A stretch of 64,000 bases of DNA from NCBI GenBank assembly GCA_014695295.1, contig JACJNY010000013.1:94845-158844 (forward strand), given 5' to 3'. Made by a program: the position numbers and the translations under genes. This DNA is from Microcoleus sp. FACHB-61. GTDB taxonomy: Bacteria; Cyanobacteriota; Cyanobacteriia; Cyanobacteriales; Microcoleaceae. The notes under the pieces were generated by a model. That model was not told where the DNA came from. It saw only the letters and a program-made list of their open reading frames with translations, and made no database searches. This document shows positions 53,925 through 63,187 of this stretch, one piece after another; position 1 is the stretch's first letter; every line of letters starts with the position of its first letter.

Positions 53925-55115
53925 ATGCAAATTTACCTCGACTATAGCGCCACAACACCCGCACGCCCAGAAGCGATTCAAGCCATGCAAAAAGCCCTGA
54001 CTCAGCAGTGGGGGAATCCTTCCAGTTTGCACGAGTGGGGACAAAGGGCGGCGACAGCTTTAGAATTAGCAAGAATGCAGGTTGCTAGCTTAATTAACGC
54101 GCTACCGGAATCGATAATTTTTACCAGTGGCGGCACTGAAGCGGACAATTTGGCAATTATGGGAATTGCCCGTCTTTATACAAAGCCGCAGCATATTATT
54201 ATCTCCAGCGTAGAGCATTCCGCAGTAGCAGAACCGGCGCGACAACTCGAACAGTTGGGATGGGAAGTGACGCGCCTACCGGTGGATAAATTTGGGCGAA
54301 TTCACCCTTTGGATTTGCAAGAGTCGCTGCGATCGAATACAGTGTTAATTTCAATCGTTTACGGACAAAGCGAAGTTGGGACGCTGCAACCAATAGAAGC
54401 CTTGGGACAAATTGCGCGCGATCGCAATATCCTATTTCATACCGATGCAGTTCAAGTTGCCGGCAAGCTGCAAGTTGACGTGCAGAAACTGCCCGTAGAC
54501 TTGCTTTCCCTTTCCAGTCACAAACTTTACGGGCCGCAAGGTGCGGGGGCGCTTTACGTGCGTCCGGGAGTAGAATTAGTGCCAATGTTAGGCGGTGGTG
54601 GCCAAGAATTGAAAATGCGTTCCGGGACACAAGCGCTGCCGACAATCGTCGGTTTTGGGGTGGCGGCGGAGTTAGCATTGCAGGAAATAGATGTGGAAAC
54701 GCCGAGGTTAATTGCATTGCGCGATCGGCTTTTTGACCGATTATCCCACGTACCCAGTTTAGTACCAACTGGCGATCGATATTTCCGACTCCCCCACCAC
54801 GTCAGTTTTTGCATCGTCTCCCCTTCCTCTCGCCCTTACCAAAAGAGAGATACAGGGCGAATCACAGGCAAAACTCTGGTGCGGCAGCTAAACTTAGCAG
54901 GAATTGGCATTAGTTCCGGTTCTGCTTGTAGCAGTGGCAAACTAACTCCCAGTCCGATATTATTAGCAATGGGATATGACGAAATCGGCGCAGTTGGTGG
55001 AATTCGCTTGACTCTAGGACGAGAAACCACAGAAGCTGATATTGATTGGACAGTAATTGCGATCGAGCAAATTTTGGATAGATTAATGCCCAAAGTAGCA
55101 TTGTGCAGACCTTAG
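53925..55115 (+). CDS. Cysteine desulfurase (IscS/NifS family)
   Basis: 396 residues. PLP-dependent class V aminotransferase fold: MQIYLDYSATTPARPEAIQAM, FTSGGTEADNLAI, HSAVAEPARQLEQLGWEVTRLPVD, HTDAVQVAGKLQVDVQKLPVDLLSLSSHKLYGPQGAGALYVRPG with the PLP-binding Lys, and SSGSACSSGKLTPSPILLAMG with the sulfane-carrying Cys. The 12-residue SACSSG loop matches group I (IscS/NifS-like) enzymes. It supplies sulfur from cysteine for Fe-S clusters or thiolation. No scaffold gene (iscU, nifU) is adjacent, so its target cannot be assigned. Confidence 0.94.
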   Translation: MQIYLDYSATTPARPEAIQAMQKALTQQWGNPSSLHEWGQRAATALELARMQVASLINALPESIIFTSGGTEADNLAIMGIARLYTKPQHIIISSVEHSAVAEPARQLEQLGWEVTRLPVDKFGRIHPLDLQESLRSNTVLISIVYGQSEVGTLQPIEALGQIARDRNILFHTDAVQVAGKLQVDVQKLPVDLLSLSSHKLYGPQGAGALYVRPGVELVPMLGGGGQELKMRSGTQALPTIVGFGVAAELALQEIDVETPRLIALRDRLFDRLSHVPSLVPTGDRYFRLPHHVSFCIVSPSSRPYQKRDTGRITGKTLVRQLNLAGIGISSGSACSSGKLTPSPILLAMGYDEIGAVGGIRLTLGRETTEADIDWTVIAIEQILDRLMPKVALCRP

Positions 55116-55148
55116 AAAACCGGGCGGTTTGTCTGCACACACAATCTA

Positions 55149-55299
55149 AGAAACCGGGTTTTTTCCGATATCTTTGCCTCCGATCAAATATTCTCGCAAA
55201 AACCCGGTTTCTGGCCACCCACCGACAATCTCAGCAACCGGGTTTTTTCCGATATCTTCGCTTCCGATCAAAGATTGTCGCAAAAACCCGGTTTCTGGC
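55149..55299. repeat. AAACCGGGTTTTTT / AAAAACCCGGTTT hairpin repeat, two copies
   Basis: Two similar units of about 68 nt (about 55149-55215 and 55232-55299), each with AACCGGGTTTTTTCCGATATCTT, a spacer and CGCAAAAACCCGGTTTCTGGCC, so that the ends pair. They lie between the desulfurase and the first TPR gene. Further copies stand before the second TPR gene at 56401-56586. Confidence 0.8.
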
Positions 55300-55354
55300 C
55301 ACCACGCACAACCATGATAAAATAAATCTCGATATTATTCGCAACTCCCCAACA

Positions 55355-56377
55355 ATGGAAGAAAACCGCGCCCAAGCCTACCTGCAACTAATTCACACCC
55401 TGCTGAATTGCCCCAACGGCGAAGAACCGCAGATATTACAAGATAACTCAGAATTGTTGGATGTCCACTTTCTGGAAACTTGCGAGTTGGTAGCCGAAAA
55501 AATGGCACAGCAAGGAGGACAAAACGGCGCTAATTTCCTGCGGAATCTGATCGCTCAGCTAGCACAATTAATCGATATCAACGATGACGATAACTCCGAA
55601 GGTGAAAATCCCCAAGAGTATGCAAACTTTATTCTAGAATTATTGCAAGCAGAAGAGGGTAGCAATAGCAATACAGGAGTAATTCACTCCATGCTAGCTG
55701 AACGAAAACATCTCCTCAATGCTCGTTTTTCTGACATTTTAGAGCAAGTAGTCGAGAGGTTACTTGGTGGGGAAAATGCAATAACTATTGATTCAATTGT
55801 CAGTCTCGTTGAAGACTTGAGCATTAATATTAGTAATTTTTCCGGTGGGAATAGAGCGGATAATATTGAAATTGCCCTTGCTGCTTATCAACTTGTTTTA
55901 AATAACCGGCAACCCGGAAGCCAAAAGTTTGCTCAAGCTCAAAACAACCTAGCTGCTGCCTACATTACCAGAATAAAGGGTTCGCGGGCCGAAAATGTGG
56001 AAATGGCGATCGCCCTTTATGGCGCTGCTTTAACAGTATATACCCTTGAGGCTTTCCCGGAAGATTGGGCAATGGCTCAAAATAACCTAGCTGCTGCTTA
56101 CGCCAACAGAATCAACGGTTCGCGGGCGGAAAATATCGATCGCGCGATCGCATTTTTTGAGGCTGCTTTAACTGTTCGTACCCCTGAACACTTTCCTGAA
56201 GATTGGGCCATGATTCAATATAATCTAGGTAATGCCTATAATGACAGAATCAACGGTTCGCGGGATGAAAATCTCGAAAAGGCGAGATCCTTTTATCAAG
56301 CAGCATTAACAGTATATACCCGTGAGGATTTCCCTGAATATTGGGCAATGATTAAAAAGAAGCTGGCTAATGCTTAA
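55355..56377 (+). CDS. Tetratricopeptide-repeat protein with cyanobacterial N-terminal domain
   Basis: 340 residues from ATG 55355. The longest frame begins at 55103, but the extra 84 residues are translated hairpin repeat and overlap the desulfurase stop. The N-terminal 130 residues (MEENRAQAYLQLIHTLLNCPNGEEPQIL, LLDVHFLETCELVAEKMA, NARFSDILEQVVERLL) match a domain often found before TPRs in cyanobacterial TPR-CHAT proteins. From about 200 there are three or four TPRs (AQAQNNLAAAYITRIKGSRAENVEMAIALYGAAL). No CHAT protease follows; the protein ends IKKKLANA. Probably a scaffold; tandem paralogue downstream. Confidence 0.8.
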   Translation: MEENRAQAYLQLIHTLLNCPNGEEPQILQDNSELLDVHFLETCELVAEKMAQQGGQNGANFLRNLIAQLAQLIDINDDDNSEGENPQEYANFILELLQAEEGSNSNTGVIHSMLAERKHLLNARFSDILEQVVERLLGGENAITIDSIVSLVEDLSINISNFSGGNRADNIEIALAAYQLVLNNRQPGSQKFAQAQNNLAAAYITRIKGSRAENVEMAIALYGAALTVYTLEAFPEDWAMAQNNLAAAYANRINGSRAENIDRAIAFFEAALTVRTPEHFPEDWAMIQYNLGNAYNDRINGSRDENLEKARSFYQAALTVYTREDFPEYWAMIKKKLANA

Positions 56378-56400
56378 AGTGATGCAGCTTTAACAATCTC

Positions 56401-56586
56401 AGAAACCGGGTTTTTTCCGACATCTTCGCGCACCATCTCAGAAACCGGGTTTTTTCCGATATCTTCGCCTCCGATTAAATATCTTCGCAAAAACCCGGTT
56501 TCTCGTCACCACGCACCATCTCAGAAATCGGTTTTTTTCCGATATCTTCGCCTCCGATTAAATATCTTCGCAAAAACCCGGTTTCT
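56401..56586. repeat. AAACCGGGTTTTTT hairpin repeat array, second cluster
   Basis: One half unit (56401-56428) and two full inverted units (about 56440-56503 and 56522-56586) of the same family as at 55149-55299, the last with CCGGG changed to TCGGT in its left arm. Confidence 0.8.
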
Positions 56587-56652
56587 CGCCACCCAAAAAC
56601 CCACCCCCAATCATGATAAAATAAATCCCGGTGTTATTGACAACTCCCCACA

Positions 56653-57558
56653 ATGCAAGAAAACCGCGCCCAAGCCTATCTGCAATTAATTCACACCCTG
56701 CTGAATTGCCCCAACGGAGAAGAACCGCAGATATTACAGGATAACTCAGAATTATTGGATCGCGGATTTCTGGAAACTTGCGAGTTAGTAGCATCAACCT
56801 TGGCAGAACAAGGAGGCGAGAATGGCGCTAATTTCCTCCGAAATCTGGCCAGCCAGCTATGGCAATTTATCGAGATGAATGATGACGGAGATAGCAATAA
56901 CTCTGAAGGTGAAAATTACCAAGAGTATGCCAACTTTATCCTAGAATTATTGCAAGCAGAACAAGATAGCGATATTAAAGTAATTTACACGATGCTGGCT
57001 GAACGGCAACATCTCCTCAATGCCCGTTTTGCCGAGATTCTACAGCAAGTAGCCCAGAAGTTAATTGCCGGCGAAAACTCAGAAACAATTAGCTCAATTA
57101 TAGGCCTGATTGAAAATTTGAGTATTCATATTAGTGACTTTCCCAGTGGGAATAAAGCGAATAATATTGAAATTGCCATTACTGGTTATCAAATAGTTTT
57201 AAATAATCGGGAACCGGGGAGCGAAAAATGGACGCAAACTCAAAATAATCTGGCTACTGCCTACAATAACAGAGTAAACGGTTCCCTGGCGGAAAATCTG
57301 TAAGGGGCGATCTGCTTTTTTGAGGAAACTTTAACAGTCTATACCCTTGAGAATTTCTCATTCAATAACGTAGGAACCTTAAATAACCTGGGCTGGGCTT
57401 ATCTAAAAAAACTAGACCCAATTAACCTAGAAAAACCAGAAGACACCAACCAAAGAGCAGAAACCAGGCGGTTTCAACCGCCTCTACACAAACTGTCATC
57501 CACTCCAAGCGGACTCAGAGATAATTCAGAAGTGTTGAAATCCTCGATCGAGCTTTAA
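56653..57558 (+). pseudogene. Second TPR paralogue, cut by a nonsense codon
   Basis: The first 216 residues (56653-57303) closely parallel the upstream TPR gene: MQENRAQAYLQLIHTLLNCP, NSELLDRGFLETCELVAS, NNLATAYNNRVNGSLAENL. A TAA at 57301 falls in the middle of a TPR; reading through in the same frame gives GAICFFEETLTVYTLE, which continues the repeat, then NNLGWAYLKKL before drifting out. The in-frame continuation reaches TAA at 57558, overlapping the thiL 3' end. The leader sequence CATGATAAAATAAATC is also shared with the first copy, so the duplication included the 5' region. Truncated product could still be made. Confidence 0.75.
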
Positions 57559-58521
57559 TATAGTATCAGGATAAATGCCGCTGCTATCAGTTAACCAGAT
57601 ATCGGTGCTATCCGTAGCGATTCCCACAATCGCGGCTCCGTTTCCTATTTTTTCTACTAATAACTGAGCATTTGCGCTCGGCAAAAACAGGACTAACTCG
57701 AAGTCTTCCCCGCCGTATAATGCCCAATCTAAAGCTTTTTCGGTTGATAGGATTTCGCTGAAAATATCGGGAATTGGTAGTTTTGTGCGATCGATCTTTG
57801 CGCCAATACCGCTAGCCCGACAAATTTGAATAATCGCATCTGCTAAACCGTCGCTGCTGTCCATTCCGGCGATGGAAAATTCACCTTCACAACCCAATAT
57901 TTCCCAAAAAACCGGCAAAACATCCAGCCTCGGTTTAGGGCACTGGTGAGCGAGAATTAAGGAAGCTCGATCGACTTCTGTAAGATTTTGGCCGAATTCT
58001 GGATTTAACAGCAATTCTAATCCCGCGCGGGAGGCTCCGTGAACACCCGTGGCGACAATCGCCCAGCCCGATCGAGCATTTGACCTGCAGATGGTACGAT
58101 CGCGCTCAACTTGTCCGAAAGCAGTAATCGCCACCGTCACCACGGGCGATCGCACAACATCGCCACCGACGATCGGCGTATGATATTCTTGCAAGCAAGC
58201 CGTCATCCCCCGATAAAACTCTTCAACCCACTCCACAGCCGTATCCGGCGCCACAGCGAGGGCTACAGTCACCGCCAGAGGCGTTGCTCCCATCGCAGCC
58301 AGATCCGACAAATTCGCGGCTGCAGCGCGCCATCCTGCGTAATAAGGCCCCGTAGTGCGATCGCTAAAATGCACTCCATCCACCAACATATCTGTAGTGA
58401 TAGCCAGAGATTGGTTGGGATTTGTCAGAACTACGGCGCAATCATCTCCCACTATTTCGGCGGGGCAGAATTTTTGCAATATTCTTAAAAGACCTTGTTC
58501 ACCGATATCTTTAACTTTCAT
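57526..58521 (-). CDS. thiL: Thiamine-monophosphate kinase
   Basis: 331 residues. VKDIGEQGLLRIL, VVGDDCAVV (DDCA metal site), TTDMLVDGVHF, AANLSDLAAMGATPLAVTVALAVAP, PIVGGDVVRSP, VATGVHGASRAGLELLL, PRLDV, GMDSSDGLADAI and YGGEDFELVLFLP are ThiL (PurM-like fold) motifs. It phosphorylates thiamine monophosphate to the pyrophosphate cofactor. Its 3' end overlaps the frame of the broken TPR paralogue. The small membrane protein gene lies upstream, 32 bp away. Confidence 0.96.
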   Translation of the reverse strand: MKVKDIGEQGLLRILQKFCPAEIVGDDCAVVLTNPNQSLAITTDMLVDGVHFSDRTTGPYYAGWRAAAANLSDLAAMGATPLAVTVALAVAPDTAVEWVEEFYRGMTACLQEYHTPIVGGDVVRSPVVTVAITAFGQVERDRTICRSNARSGWAIVATGVHGASRAGLELLLNPEFGQNLTEVDRASLILAHQCPKPRLDVLPVFWEILGCEGEFSIAGMDSSDGLADAIIQICRASGIGAKIDRTKLPIPDIFSEILSTEKALDWALYGGEDFELVLFLPSANAQLLVEKIGNGAAIVGIATDSTDIWLTDSSGIYPDTILKLDRGFQHF

Positions 58522-58553
58522 AATTTGGAATTAGCCGATCGCACTTTCTCACT

Positions 58554-58868
58554 TCACCATTCCTTACCGGAACTCGGCGGCAAGCGCAACCTAGGAAACC
58601 TATAAAAAGTATCCCCTTCATCATCCACCTCTAAAACCGCCGAAAAAATCTTAACTTGGCGTGTTAAATACTCCTGAGCAACTTCAGCCTCAACCCTAGC
58701 ATTAGCCGCCAGTTGAATCAGCGAAACTTGACTGTTTTGAGTTTCCAACAACTGATAAAAAGCCTCATCCAATCGCTGCTTTTGCTTGCTTTCATTCACA
58801 TTTTTTACAATCAACAAACCTGCGAATCCGCCCAAACCAATTACCAATAAAAATTCTAAAATTGCCAT
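58554..58868 (-). CDS. Small membrane-anchored protein, unknown
   Basis: 104 residues. One N-terminal membrane helix (about 4-22, EFLLVIGLGGFAGLLIV), then a helical region (QKQRLDEAFYQLLETQNSQVSLIQLAANARVEAEVAQEYLTRQVKIF) with winged-helix-like pattern and a C-terminal acidic stretch. I recognise no named family; it looks like the conserved cyanobacterial small anchored proteins. Same strand as thiL and 32 bp upstream of it, so probably co-transcribed. Confidence 0.6.
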   Translation of the reverse strand: MAILEFLLVIGLGGFAGLLIVKNVNESKQKQRLDEAFYQLLETQNSQVSLIQLAANARVEAEVAQEYLTRQVKIFSAVLEVDDEGDTFYRFPRLRLPPSSGKEW

Positions 58869-59044
58869 AATAGCGATCGAGTTGCTAAATTGAATAACGA
58901 AGCTAAGTAGGTGGACATAATGACTTGATTAAAGCTTAACTTACCTAATTGATTCTTATAGCCCTTTCCTTGCGTGCTTTGCTCGTGTAGCACCGATTTC
59001 AATCGCCTAAAACAGAAGGTTTAACTTAGCAAATTGATTTTTCT

Positions 59045-59068
59045 AGCCCGCGCAGGCGGGCTTTGTTT
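59045..59068 (+). repeat. AGCCCGC-GCAG-GCGGGCT hairpin with T-rich tail
   Basis: 7-bp stem, GCAG loop, TTTGTTT after it on the plus strand. It resembles a terminator, but the genes on both sides are on the minus strand, where no T-run follows; it is more likely a dispersed repeat, followed by AAGCGATTTCAACCGCC. Confidence 0.55.
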
Positions 59069-59099
59069 GACAAGAAGCGATTTCAACCGCCCTCATCGA

Positions 59100-60224
59100 T
59101 CAAACTTGAGGTCGAACCAAATTTTCCTTCCCTTTAATCACCTTAGCAGATACAATCTTGTCTCCCTGCTTCAGTTGCTCCAAAACTTCTTTTCCTTCAA
59201 TCATGTAACCAAAAACAGCATATCGGCCGTCCAACAGATTCAGGCCAGCGGGCGTGAGTTCAGGTTCAAACAAGAAAAAGAAAAACTGAGAAGAACCGCT
59301 GTCGGGATCAGCTTCATTGCGGGCCATTGCCACAGTACCGAAAGCAGAAAAAGGCAAAACAGGCTCGTCGCGATAGCGCCCCGCATCTTCTAGAGTAATC
59401 CCGTAAACAGGTTCCTTTTCGTCCCTGACGAGCACTTCCAGCGGAACATTCCGGTATTTGCCAGTAGCCGGGTCAATAAAACCCTCTTCCTTGCCTTCGG
59501 GGTCTCCGGTTTGCAAAACGTAGGATTCTTCCGATCGAATAAACGGCAAACCGTCATAAAAACCTCGATCGACTAAATCCACAAAATTACCAGCCGTAAC
59601 CGGCGCGCTGTAGCCGTCAACCACAACAGTAATTTCCCCTTTTTCAGTTTGTACAGCCACAGTAGCCCGCCCTTTCAGTTGAGGCAGATTAGCATACTTG
59701 GCAGGCACTTCAAACGGAAACTTCGTCACCATCAACTCTTCGATTTCGCCTACCGAACCCAGGATTGTGGCTTTCAAGTCCGTCACTTTGTCCCTGTCTT
59801 TAGCCTCAACAGCCTTTTCCAGTTGAGCAATTCCCTCCTTGATCCGTGCAAGTAGCGCCTCAGCTTGTGGCTTTTGCGCATCGGGAATACTTTCTAGAAT
59901 GTCAGACTCCCGAAGGTTGAGAATCCTGGAAGCCTTGCTGACATCGCTGCTAATCGGCCCCCAACGTTTGGCCCGTATGTGGTTGCCAATGTCTTCGAGA
60001 CTGATTTGCAAATCTCGCACAGTCTGATTGTCAATAGGTAAAGCGAAGCGCAGCAGCGCCCGGCCGTCGGTAATCGCATTCCCAGCAGGCATACTGCTGC
60101 TGGGGCGCTTGGCATGGGAGACGGGACTGAAACTCAGTCCGAGAGTGAACAGCAGGAGCGCTAAAGCGAGGGTTTTGACCCAGCGCTTGCACGTATTGAT
60201 CGAGAAATTAGGCCAATGCAACAT
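59100..60224 (-). CDS. TLP40/CYP38-like thylakoid-lumen peptidyl-prolyl isomerase
   Basis: 374 residues from ATG 60224, where a twin hydrophobic signal begins (MLHWPNFSINTC...ALALLLFTLGLSFSPVSHAK). A longer frame starts at 60290. The N-terminal part (about 60-190) is a four-helix domain (RDLQISLEDIGNHIRAKRW, IARIKEGIAQLEKAV) as in plant TLP40/CYP38. The cyclophilin domain (from about 200) has VVVDGYSAPVTAGNFVDLV, RGFYDGLPFIRSEESYVLQTGDPEG, FGTVAMARN and SSQFFFF. In plants CYP38 helps photosystem II assembly. Cyclophilin active residues are partly altered, so isomerase activity is uncertain. Confidence 0.9.
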   Translation of the reverse strand: MLHWPNFSINTCKRWVKTLALALLLFTLGLSFSPVSHAKRPSSSMPAGNAITDGRALLRFALPIDNQTVRDLQISLEDIGNHIRAKRWGPISSDVSKASRILNLRESDILESIPDAQKPQAEALLARIKEGIAQLEKAVEAKDRDKVTDLKATILGSVGEIEELMVTKFPFEVPAKYANLPQLKGRATVAVQTEKGEITVVVDGYSAPVTAGNFVDLVDRGFYDGLPFIRSEESYVLQTGDPEGKEEGFIDPATGKYRNVPLEVLVRDEKEPVYGITLEDAGRYRDEPVLPFSAFGTVAMARNEADPDSGSSQFFFFLFEPELTPAGLNLLDGRYAVFGYMIEGKEVLEQLKQGDKIVSAKVIKGKENLVRPQV

Positions 60225-60531
60225 AACTTTAACTTTTATTGCCTCTATTATCTTCCCACAGCGCTGTCGGCCTTCTGAGCTGCTACCCATCTAAAGTGTC
60301 TGTTCGTTCGGCCCGGGAGGGAGTTGCCCACTAACAACAGTCAACTCTCAACAGTCAACTGACAACAGCCCACTGCCCACTGCCATTCACATTTCAGTAA
60401 AGCACTTGCTCCCTTTGAACGGTAAAATAAAATGCCAATTGCTTTTTGATGCCGTCAGCTAGACTGCGGCTTTAACCTGACTGTAGTTCCCCCGTGCCGA
60501 CAAGGCGACGGGATTGCTCGCAAAAATTTAT
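60225..60531. other. Gene-free region between cyclophilin and efp
   Basis: About 307 bp between divergent genes; CAACAGTCAACTCTCAACAG repeats at about 60335-60370. Promoter elements for either gene are not obvious. Confidence 0.5.
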
Positions 60532-61089
60532 ATGATCTCCAGTAACGACTTTCGACCAGGTGTTTCAATTGAATGGAATAACGGCGTGTGGCGGGTTATC
60601 GAATTCCTCCACGTCAAGCCAGGAAAAGGCTCGGCTTTCGTGCGGACAAAATTAAAAAACGTCCAAACCGGAAACGTAGTAGAACAAACCTTCCGGGCGG
60701 GCGAGACTATGCCTCAAGCCAACCTGGAAAAGAGCGTGATGCAGCATACCTATAAAGAGGGCGACGAGTTCGTCTTTATGGATATGGAAACTTACGAGGA
60801 AAGTCGCCTCAATGCTAAGCAAATAGGCGATCGTGTCAAGTACCTCAGTGAAGGGATGGAAGTCAACATCCTTCGGTGGAACGACCAAATCCTGGAAGTG
60901 GAACTGCCCAACTCTGTTGTCTTGGAAGTGCTGCAAACCGATCCCGGAGTCAAAGGAGATACTGCCACCGGTGGCAGCAAACCCGCCATCGTCTCTACCG
61001 GAGCTCAGATTATGGTGCCTCTATTTATTTCCATTGGAGAACGGATTCGGATTGATACTCGTGAAGACAAGTACCTCGGCCGAGAGTAG
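60532..61089 (+). CDS. efp: Translation elongation factor P
   Basis: 185 residues from ATG 60532 ([18 protein letters not shown]). The conserved EF-P loop [17 protein letters not shown] carries the Lys that is modified in some bacteria; [12 protein letters not shown] and the C-terminal [28 protein letters not shown] are typical. EF-P relieves ribosome stalling at proline stretches, a need underlined here by the poly-Pro lipoprotein. The next gene is accB, a conserved pair in cyanobacteria. Confidence 0.97.
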   Translation: MISSNDFRPGVSIEWNNGVWRVIEFLHVKPGKGSAFVRTKLKNVQTGNVVEQTFRAGETMPQANLEKSVMQHTYKEGDEFVFMDMETYEESRLNAKQIGDRVKYLSEGMEVNILRWNDQILEVELPNSVVLEVLQTDPGVKGDTATGGSKPAIVSTGAQIMVPLFISIGERIRIDTREDKYLGRE

Positions 61090-61289
61090 AAACGACGGAG
61101 GGAAAGGGAGTTTTTAGTTTTTAGTTCTGAGTTATGAGTTAAAGAAGTTAAAATTCAACACTCATCGCTCACAGCTTAAAAACTATCCCTTTTGCCTCCA
61201 AACTCGGTGAATTCTCCTAGCTTCGCCGGATTCCAAATTTTCAATTTTCAATTCTCAATTTTCAATTCTCAATTACCCTTGAATCTGCT

Positions 61290-61847
61290 GTGCAACTAGA
61301 CTTAAACCAGCTTTGCGAACTGCTAACTGTATTAGACAAAACTGGCATTTCGGAACTGACCTTAAAAAGTGGGGATCTTGAACTGACAGTACGCAAAGGC
61401 ATTCTGGCAAGTTCACCAGGCACCGCTGCTGCGCTCCCTGCTGCCGTAGCTACAGTCGCTCCGATCGCGTTGGGCGCTGTTGCTAGCCCCACCTTAGCGT
61501 CCACTCCTGCTGTTGACCAAAATTTAGCAGCGGATCTGGCTGCCCCTTTACCCGTCGCCCCAGCCGCCGTGCCTGCTGCCGTGTCTGCCCCTGCCGATAC
61601 GAAATGGGTGCCAATTATCTCCCCGATGGTAGGAACCTTTTATCGTGCTGCGGCTCCCGACGAGCCACCTTTTGTAAATGTGGGCGATCGCATCAAGGTC
61701 AGCCAGACAGTTTGTATTATCGAAGCGATGAAGCTGATGAACGAGATCGATGCTGATGAAGTGTCCGGTCAAGTGATGGAAATTTTAGTTCAAAATGGCG
61801 AACCTGTCGAATACGGTCAAGTTTTGATGCGAATTAATCCGGATTGA
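61290..61847 (+). CDS. accB: Biotin carboxyl carrier protein of acetyl-CoA carboxylase
   Basis: 185 residues with a GTG start at 61290 (VQLDLNQLCELLTVLDKTGISELTLKSGD); no ATG is available near by. An Ala/Pro-rich linker leads to the biotinyl domain, with biotin Lys in VCIIEAMKLMNEIDADEVSG and the thumb VGTFYRAAAPDEPPFV. It carries the carboxyl group in malonyl-CoA synthesis. Downstream of efp, same strand. Confidence 0.95.
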   Translation: MQLDLNQLCELLTVLDKTGISELTLKSGDLELTVRKGILASSPGTAAALPAAVATVAPIALGAVASPTLASTPAVDQNLAADLAAPLPVAPAAVPAAVSAPADTKWVPIISPMVGTFYRAAAPDEPPFVNVGDRIKVSQTVCIIEAMKLMNEIDADEVSGQVMEILVQNGEPVEYGQVLMRINPD

Positions 61848-61912
61848 AAGATTACTTTATTGTTATGGAATAAATGCTAATATTTCCAGATCACTTCTCT
61901 CCGGTGAGTTTG

Positions 61913-62266
61913 ATGAAGTCATCCCAGCCTGTCCCGCAAGAGGTTGTGCAACAAGTTGCTGAGTATTTCAGTATTTTGAGCGAGCCAATGCGTTTACGAA
62001 TTTTGAACTTGCTTCGCGACGGCGAAAAATGCGTGCAAGAGTTGGTGGAAGCTACTCAAACGAGTCAAGCCAATGTTTCTAAGCACCTAAAACTCATGCT
62101 CCAAGCTGGTATCCTCACTCGCCGGAGTGAAGGGACTTCAGCCTATTATAAGGTGCAGGACGAGTTAATTTTCGAGCTGTGTAATATGGTGTGCGATCGG
62201 CTTGCCAGCCGGATCGAACAGCAAGCCCTACACTTTCGGGCATTTAGCCTGACTACCAAGCACTGA
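61913..62266 (+). CDS. ArsR-family transcriptional regulator
   Basis: 117 residues from ATG 61913, preceded by GGTGAG; the frame opens at 61874 but the added residues look unrelated. Winged helix: VAEYFSILSEPMRLRILNLLRDGEKCVQELVEATQTSQANVSKHLKLMLQAGILTRRSEGTSAYYKV. It lacks the CxC metal site of ArsR/SmtB (ELVEATQ where those have ELCVC), though KCVQ and NMVCDRL hold single Cys residues. So metal sensing is uncertain. Same strand, close behind accB. Confidence 0.88.
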   Translation: MKSSQPVPQEVVQQVAEYFSILSEPMRLRILNLLRDGEKCVQELVEATQTSQANVSKHLKLMLQAGILTRRSEGTSAYYKVQDELIFELCNMVCDRLASRIEQQALHFRAFSLTTKH

Positions 62267-62274
62267 AATTAGTC

Positions 62275-62400
62275 CCCAGTCATGAGTCCCCAGTGATGAG
62301 TCATCAGTCATCAGTCATCAGTTATCAATCCCTATTCTCTGCCTTCAGACCGATGACTAATGACTTTTAACTAATGACTTTTAACTAATGACTCATAATT
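62275..62400. repeat. AGTCATC heptamer and TTTTAACTAATGAC repeats
   Basis: GTCATCA units (about 62300-62325) followed by ACTAATGACTTTTAACTAATGAC repeats between the ArsR and GerMN genes. A related TTAGTCATCAGTCATCAG sits at 53882 before the desulfurase gene. Confidence 0.65.
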
Positions 62401-62401
62401 A

Positions 62402-63187
62402 CTAAAGGGGAAAATTTTTGTCAAAACTTTGGCGGGTACTCGGCTGAGCCACCTCCAAACCTTCGCCACCCAAAAGTTCTAAAGGCTTGCCTTCCACCGA
62501 AATCCAAACCTTGGTATTCGGTTGTAAACTCGTAGCCGTATAGATAACTTGCCCTAACCGGCCAGTCATCGAATTGCTGCCTCCCCCCGAAGTAAATTCT
62601 GCCGACAAATCGACATAAACTCCGTCATTCTTGACACTCAAACCCCGGAGTTTTGTCCCATTAGGAATTTCGCTAGAAACAGTTGCATCCTTCGGCCCGG
62701 CCAACAAACTGTTAAAAGCAGCTTGTAAAGTTGCATCAGGCTTGCCAGCTTGTTTGACAGCTACTTTCGTAGGAACTCCCTCAAATTTGCCGCTCGCATC
62801 TTTAACCCAGTAGACTTGCACTGTCTGGGCTGCCGTCTGCTGCAAAGGCTTGGGCTGAGGCGACTTTGATGCCAGAGCGTTAGGCGTCTGAGCTGTAGGC
62901 GTCTGAGCTGTAGGCGTCTGAGCTGTAGGCGTCTGAGCGTTAGGCGTCTGAGCGGTAGGCGCTTGGACAGGATTTGGAGGGGGTACGGGGATAATTACAG
63001 CAGGGGATTCCGCAGGGCTTGGGGACAGCGCCGGAGCGGTAGTCGGAGCGGAAGACTGGGTGTCTGCGGGGGTTGGCGAACGGTTCGCCGTCCACCAGGC
63101 AATGCCCCCTCCGGCCACTAAAGCTAACCCGCAAAGACCGGCAATCACTGCTGTGGAGCCGCGGCGTACTTCTTGTCCATCTTTCAT
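62402..63187 (-). CDS. GerMN domain protein, membrane-anchored
   Basis: 261 residues. N-terminal anchor (about 12-33, STAVIAGLCGLALVAGGGIAWW), then a Pro/Thr/Ala/Gln-rich linker with five-residue repeats (QTPTA units; 15-bp DNA repeats at about 62879-62958), and a GerMN domain at about 120-250: VQVYWVKDASGKFEGVPTKVAV, ATLQAAFNSLLAGPKD, GTKLRGLSVKNDGVYVDLSAEF, RLGQVIYTATSLQPNTKVWISVEGKP. GerMN domains occur in spore germination proteins and in envelope proteins of many bacteria. Function here unknown. Monocistronic. Confidence 0.9.
   Translation of the reverse strand: MKDGQEVRRGSTAVIAGLCGLALVAGGGIAWWTANRSPTPADTQSSAPTTAPALSPSPAESPAVIIPVPPPNPVQAPTAQTPNAQTPTAQTPTAQTPTAQTPNALASKSPQPKPLQQTAAQTVQVYWVKDASGKFEGVPTKVAVKQAGKPDATLQAAFNSLLAGPKDATVSSEIPNGTKLRGLSVKNDGVYVDLSAEFTSGGGSNSMTGRLGQVIYTATSLQPNTKVWISVEGKPLELLGGEGLEVAQPSTRQSFDKNFPL

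Noticed and set aside
55103..55354. 84-residue extension of the first TPR protein
   Set aside because: It consists of translated hairpin repeats and overlaps the desulfurase stop.
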